64,000 nucleotides of DNA from NCBI GenBank assembly GCA_051453625.1, contig JBOZIK010000001.1, positions 69,141,822-69,205,821 on the forward strand. The letters are read 5' to 3'. Position numbers and translations under genes: made by a program. This DNA is from Welwitschia mirabilis (taxonomy: Eukaryota; Gnetophyta; Gnetopsida; Welwitschiales). Below, piece after piece: positions 58,130 to 64,000 of the stretch; within the stretch, counting starts at the first letter, position 1, and the number at the start of each line of letters is the position of its first letter. Below the pieces are notes generated by a model. That model was not told where the DNA came from and did no database searches. It was given only the letters and a program-made list of their open reading frames with translations.

Positions 58130-59330
58130 CTCATAATCAAATAAAATCCTTTTTCCATAGAATAAGTGATTATGAATTGATAGAGTCACATCTTTACCAT
58201 AGGTGCAAGACCAAATCATGAAAAAATGTATACCCAAATGAGAAAAATTGGACATCCTTCATCTTTGTCATGGTTATGTATGAAGATAATTTAGTGGATA
58301 AAAGAATATTAATAAAAATCTTTCACTTTGGTTTTTATTAATCTTTTTTAGGACTCTTTTTATTTTACTAGAAGATGTGATGTTTGTCAATATTATGATA
58401 GCCTTATTCATTTTCATGAAATGCCCATTAAACTTATTTTTAAATGTAAACCTTTTGATTGTAAAGAAATTAATTTTTTAGGACCTATTAAACCATCTTC
58501 TAATAATAGGAACTACATTCTAGAATCCATTGATTATGTTAATAGATGGATTAAAGTTATTCCTACTTTTATGACTGATGCTTGAACATTTGTACTTTTT
58601 TTAGAACTCATATCTTTCAACATTTTGATTTTCTAAGGATTATTATTAATTAATAAAAAACTCTTTTTATTAATTCAATTTTTATGAAACTTATTTTATT
58701 CATTGAATTAAATATAGAGTAGCTTATACTTATCATCCACAAACTAATGGTCAAGCTAAAAATGCAAATATAGAAATAAAGATAATGCTATAAAAACTTG
58801 TTTTTATTAATAAGAAATCTTGGGATTATAAGCTTAATGATGTTATTTGAGCTTACTATACTAATTATTATAATTATCTTGGTTTTTTGCCTTATGAACT
58901 TGTATACAGAAAAGTTTATCTTTTACCTATTGATGTGTGTTATAATTCCTATTATTCTTCCCATTAACTTAATCTTGTAGACCTTTATGATAAGATTAAA
59001 AATATATTAGACCAACTTAATCACCTAGATGAAAAAATTAGTCATGCTATACAACATTAACTCATTCACAAAGCCTAATCTAAGTTCAAACATAATAGAA
59101 GGTTACTTTATAAAAAAGTTGAACCAGGTCAACTTGTCCTTTTATATAACACTATAGTACATATTTTACAAACAAGTTGACCTCTAAATGATTATGTCCT
59201 TATCTTATAGAGAAAGTACATTCTAATGCCTCTTTGGAGATTTCTAACTTAGAAACTAAGGATATTTAAAAAGTTAATGAACAAAGGTTAAAAATATATG
59301 AAAAACCTTTTGATGCAATCTTGAACATGA
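58130..59330 (+). pseudogene. E3 integrase
   Basis: Zinc-binding remnant at 58170-58300 (ESHLYHRCKTKS...). Core text is heavily shifted: SIDYVNRWIKVIP-like at 58530, then AYTYHPQTNGQAKNANIEIK-like at 58725-58780. C-terminal part: LPYELVYRKVYLLPIDVCYN (58890-58945), NILDQLNHLDEKISHAI, and KKVEPGQLVLLYNT (59115-59150; family GQRVLLYNS). Stops in every block. Confidence 0.8.
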
Positions 59331-62300
59331 TTGAAACAATTGTATTGGAGGTTCTCCTTGATGGGAGAACTTTCATTCTATCAATATCTGAATTATTTCT
59401 TAGCATATTATTTTGATGGATGTTATAATATTAGTTGATTATCTTTCAAACTTGTATGTGTTTACTTTATGAAGTTTCCATGACTAGTATTCATACTTAG
59501 GAATTTCTATAGTGATAAGATTGAATTCATCTAATCTTAATACATTTACATATTTATAAACTTCGTTTTAAAAGAAGAAATCTTAGTTCTTGTACTTCTT
59601 TTAATGGTATGAGATCTTTGATTATTCAGGTATGACTTTTTCCTAGCTTTCATCTCACATACTCATATTCATCTTTTTGAGTATGTAATCATGTGAGAAT
59701 TATTTGTGTATATAATCACCATGATCTATAGTATTTATACTAAAGTAAATGGTCACCATCATGTCCTATCACATTGAGATAAATTTTTTTAAAAGAATGT
59801 TTTGGTAGTATTGGTAGCTGTGGGAACTCCATGAGGGGATTAGTTGGTCATGCTTCATGGGTCCTTACTTCTCTTACTATGGCTACACTCCCCTCATAAT
59901 GAAATATAGTAATAAAACTTTAAGGCTATAGAATCAGTGGTTTTCTTAGTATCATCAGAGATATTATTTGTTTTCTAGACTCTTAGTATTTTCACATAAT
60001 CATTTTACTATTGAGGATTCTAATGTGTTTCAAAATGTGAGTAGATGAGTTCATTTTTAAGCAACTATTATTCTTGTCATTTGTTATTGTAAGCACTTTA
60101 CCTTTAGTATTACCATAATTATTACCTTTTTTGAGTGGAACTTTATGAAGCTGATATGTTTTATTATGCATTTTCACTTAGGTAGTTTTATGATATCTTC
60201 TAAAGGGATTTTCTAGGTTAGAATTTAAGGTAGATAAACTATCTTATTCATGTTCCTAATGTTTATTTTCATTATGCTTTTATTTGGTTCTTTAGTCTAT
60301 TATTTAAAAGTTGTTTTCATACTTTTTTATCCTTATTTAGAACCTTATCATTTAGTAATTTACTTTTTATTATTCATGTCATTTCTATCAACAATAGCAT
60401 TTTTAATTAGATAATCATATCTTATTCTTCATAATTTTTATGAGGTTCCTTTGAGTCTTTTTGAGTTCTACACATTTTTAGGATTATTTTTTAGTTTAGG
60501 CATATTTGCTTTGATTTTTATAATATATTTCAACCTACCTAGTGTATTTTAGTGACTTATCTTTGTATTTGTTTGAATTTTCCTCATCATCATCATTTAT
60601 CATGACACTTTACCATTCACAATTTTTTAAGTTTTTTGATTCATTCTAGTATCTTCAAGCTGATATCTGATCATAACTTGTTTGACTAACACCTAAACAT
60701 TTTTAAAATTTTTTATTATTCTATCATCACCTGATTGTCCAAATGATACTGGAGTTGACACTAGGATTTTTTTAACAATTGTTCTAGGGCTATCACCTGG
60801 ATAATGCGACTGGATGATAGTGTAATAAAGCCACAATTGATTTATTTTCCTTTATTTTTATTTTATTATTTATTATTTTTGTCTATTCTCTTAAGAGACA
60901 ATAGTACCCTTAGTCCCAGTCAGATTCATGCCTTGAATTTCCAAATTTTATTAGATTTTACAAAATGAGATATGTTTTCCTCTCCCTCTTTTTTTCTTGA
61001 TTTCTTCTTCCATTTTTTAGCCTTTCAGTGTATATTTTTCATTACATTATCTTTTTTTTCTCTTCAATTTGAAACTTATAGATCTAATTTTTACTAAATA
61101 GTTTACAACTTATAATCAATTATGTGCTTTACAAGGTAGAATAGGTTTTTAACTTTAAAACTCTTTTGCTCAAAAACTATAAGTCAAAACATAGTAGTAC
61201 TTTAGGGAAAATTGATCAGTACAACATGCTCTATATTTCTAGTGAATTAGATTTTTCATTTGAGCAATTTTGTTTTTCACCTTATGTGGGGCTTACCTAA
61301 TTTACACTTTTAACTTTTTCATGTGTTTTACATTTTTGTTTGCATAATTAAGTAATACAATACATATTAACACTTTTGAAGAGTGTTTAAAACATATTTT
61401 ACAATCTTTACACATTAAAAACCAATTTATGGAGTTGTTTCAAGCTTTTACATGACATGTTTTAGATATTTTCACTTGACTTTGCATGATAAATCTTGTA
61501 TTTATGACTAAGTAGGCTATCCATACATAAATCTAAATAAGCTGATGTAGAGCTAAGAATATTGAATAGGAGATGGACCCCTTAGCATCATCAGAGATCA
61601 AGTGTGCAGAGACAATCCATCATTACCTCATCATGCTCAGTCACTTATTATCCAAGCTATGACCATTTGTGTTGAGAGATACTTTGGTGATTTTATAAGC
61701 TACATAAAGCTAGAAATGGATTAGAGACTAATGAATTTACAGTTCTGGTGGATATTATATGTATAAGGGGTGTATTACATATCTAAGACCAAGGAGTTCA
61801 ATAACACAATGCATATAGAGCGTTATCCTGATGTTCATGACTAGCTTGTTGACATGATAGTAGCCACTATCTAAGGCCATGAGATCACAATCCTCCTAAT
61901 CGATAATAAAATAGTGATTGACCTTAGTGGTATTAGGAGCATGCATATATATTTAACTAGTAGGACAGAAGTCTCATGCTTACAATGTAGCACTTGATAT
62001 TTCAGTAGATTCAACTTTGGATAGGCGAGGAGATTTGGTTACATAGTTATCACCTACCTATTAGATTCTAAATAGAGGGCTAAGTCATAAAATTAGTTCA
62101 TACTTCCATGATAGTCATGTAATGGTCATATACTTAGAGATGTTGGCAGTGTTTAAGTAGGGCAAGCAGATGGATCTACTAACATTTATCTAGAGGAGAG
62201 TTAAACTATGATAAAGGCATGATAGCTTCAGATTGTAGGATATCCATGTCTTCTCTCAATCATATTTAGATGCTTTAGTATATTAGAGACTATAAGTGAG

Positions 62301-63214
62301 TATAAATTTACACACATTTAGACTTTATCTCATTACTTACAAGATGTGAGCATAAAGATACCAAGAGAGACAGAGATACCTTAGGTACAAAGACCTATGG
62401 TCGACCCTAATTTAGAGTAAATTTAGGCTTTCCTAGTAGATACTACATAGAATATTTAAGAGATAGTAGATTAAAGTTTTTTAACATTAGAGTAGAGGAT
62501 TATGATGGTTGAGGGAAGACTGTAATGCACCAAGGATTAGCTAGTGGATATGTGACAGTGCATCTTACAAATACGCCAAGGTGCGATGATAGATATTCCA
62601 AAGATATAGTTAAAGTATAGATAGGCATGATGACATGCACAATATTAAAATCAATTGGCCACCATTTCCTTATAGATCCTAAGCATATTCCTTCTTCTCC
62701 TCCTATACTTATTCCTACTACCAATCAGGTATTCATCATGACTAGATGAGAAAAGTGCCTGTATGATGTATTATGTATTTGTCCCTCCATGAATTGTATA
62801 AAACTCATGGTTTATATATAAACATCATATTTTTAAGTATCATCATGGTGTATATTTTTATTACTAGATATACATCATTTTTTATACTTCATAATGAGGA
62901 CTATTTATGTTATACATGATTATTTTTTATCTATAGTATATTTGAGTGGAGGGCTATTAATTATTAGTTTATTTAATGTTTATCTTTCTGAAAAACTTTT
63001 CAGAGGCTTCTATTTTTCAAGAATAATTTTTTATCTTATCCATAATTACAATTACCTCTAGGCTGATAGTACAACCACTTACACTACACAAGCTATTTTT
63101 GACTTTTCTGTCCTATATTCTAAGAATCCTAAAAATCTTTTTTGAGTTTATTTCATAGTTTTCTAGTTCATTTACTATTAGTTAATTTGGCTTGTAATTA
63201 TGATTGTTCACATA
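59331..63214 (+). mobile_element. E3 3' region with decayed env-like or extra ORF
   Basis: Best copy of the region shared with E1 (12470-15850), E2 and, inverted, F. Broken plus-strand text at 61672-61970: ERYFGDFISYIKLEMD, VYYISKTKEFNNTMHIERYP, then IQGHEITILLIDNKIVIDL-like. The pattern recalls the plant transposon-associated domain seen in C1, at low confidence. 62480-63214 is not shared with E1. The minus-strand frame 62500-62724 is unrecognised. No intact gene. Confidence 0.65.
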
Positions 63215-63231
63215 ATTTTTTTAGGGACTAT

Positions 63232-64000
63232 TGCAACACAAATTTGTAGGAATTTGATGGTGTATTTAGAGTACTTTTGTAGGACATTAATATAGGTTTA
63301 GATGTAATTCTACTAATCATGGAGAGACGATAAGATGATCATGAAAACATGTAATTCTTAACATAATTGGAGGCATTTTAGGCATGTTTTGATACTTAGC
63401 ATATTAAAGGAGGATTAAAGATGAAGAAGATCAATTTATGTTACTTAACAAGTTTGGAAAGAGTGTCATCCCCACTCTCGTCCCCATGACAGAAGGGATG
63501 ACAGCTTATTACATGAACAAAGGTTAAGGCACTGATAGCAGCACATGATGGTAGGGCATCATCCATCATGTCTTTTGGACGACTGATAGGATGATGACAT
63601 GGCTAACATGCAAGCACAACCCATGGGGCTAATGGTATCATATGGGTATACAACCTAAGGTAAGAAGGCAACATCATCCCCACTATCATGTGGATGACAT
63701 ACAGGACAATAACTGTTTTTACATATCCACAATAAATACTATTGTAAATGGAGTCAAGCGATTCATGTGGACTATTAGGATTTTATTCGCCAATGTTTAG
63801 GGTTATGTTTTATTATAAAACTATAAATACCCCTTCCATTCTTTAAATCCATCATTTTTTATACTTGATATTCTTATGACGAAAGCTTGAAGGTAGGCAT
63901 TTCATCCAATAGCTGCAGAAAGGATTTTTCTTGGTGTTAGGCTGTGTCTATTCCATTAAGGAGCTATTATCCTATTGTAAGTGAAAATAAAGTTCTTTTG
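63232..64000 (+). mobile_element. 3' LTR of E3, runs off the window
   Basis: Starts TGCAACACAAATTTGTAGG after TTTTTTAGGGACTAT (63215-63231, decayed polypurine tract). TATA box TATAAATA at 63822-63829. Three hairpin copies lie in U3. Compared with the E2 LTR about 450 bases should follow beyond the window. Confidence 0.85.
63464..63503 (+). repeat. Compound hairpin with perfect 9-base arms
   Basis: TGTCATCCC (63464-63472) and GGGATGACA (63495-63503) are exact reverse complements around a 22-base centre that contains GTCCCCATGAC. A second copy has perfect 8-base arms, CATCATCC (63557-63564) and GGATGATG (63589-63596), and a third lies at 63674-63697 (TCATCC/GGATGA). Confidence 0.85.

Noticed and set aside
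62500-62724. 74-codon minus-strand open frame
   Set aside because: No recognisable family; sits in the decayed E3 3' region.

Overview
The window is a repeat-rich, AT-rich stretch of a plant nuclear chromosome, most likely a flowering plant. The evidence is wholly from its retrotransposons: Athila-type Ty3/gypsy elements with a tRNA-Asp-type primer site, SIRE/Maximus-type Ty1/copia elements with a tRNA-iMet-type primer site, and an intron-bearing fragment of a plant-like RNA polymerase II subunit gene. I found no intact host gene, no rRNA or tRNA gene and no CRISPR array. Nearly every coding region is broken by stops and frameshifts, and primer sites and zinc knuckles have decayed mainly by G-to-A and C-to-T changes, as expected of old, methylated DNA. 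Eight runs of N (at 122, 1345, 6402, 14373, 15089, 32248, 41352, 47211; a ninth short one at 57310) interrupt the sequence.

Layout. 1-2200: 3' end of a copia element (C0) with RNase H and 3' LTR. 2400-3540: an inverted piece of an Athila 3' region (F). 3541-4736: 5' LTR of Athila element E1, then its leader; at about 5320-7970 on the minus strand lies a degenerate multi-exon RPB2 fragment; 8000-12150 is unassigned; 12150-12470 is a repeat array that looks like a CACTA transposon end; 12470-15850 is the Athila 3' region. 15976-16640: a broken unrecognised reading frame. 16702-24067: R, a minus-strand Athila-like element with both LTRs, gag and protease but no RT/integrase, bounded by ATCTT target duplications. 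24812-31821: C1, a copia element with both LTRs and ATATT target duplications, an extra ORF before the 3' LTR, and no RT. 31827-38781 plus 51449-52631: T, a minus-strand LTR element whose interior is low-copy, host-like DNA. 38785-51448: E2, an Athila element inserted in an LTR of T, containing an internal second LTR-leader-gag copy. 52632-64000: E3, an Athila element whose 5' LTR is interrupted by T at the TATA box; its gag-pro-RT-RH-IN and 3' region follow and its 3' LTR runs off the window.

The relative insertion order that can be read: E1 into F; E2 into T; T into the E3 LTR; R and C1 into older sequence. The most interesting unexplained structure is a compound inverted repeat (inner stem about CTGTCAT-CCCC-ATGACAG, outer arms about TCATCC/GGATGA) that recurs some 25 times, in every Athila-type element and at equivalent places: upstream of the TATA box in the LTR, in the leader, between protease and RT, and in the 3' region. 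The copia LTRs independently carry arrays of other short self-complementary motifs (GGTCGACC-like in C0, GGACGTCC-like in C1).
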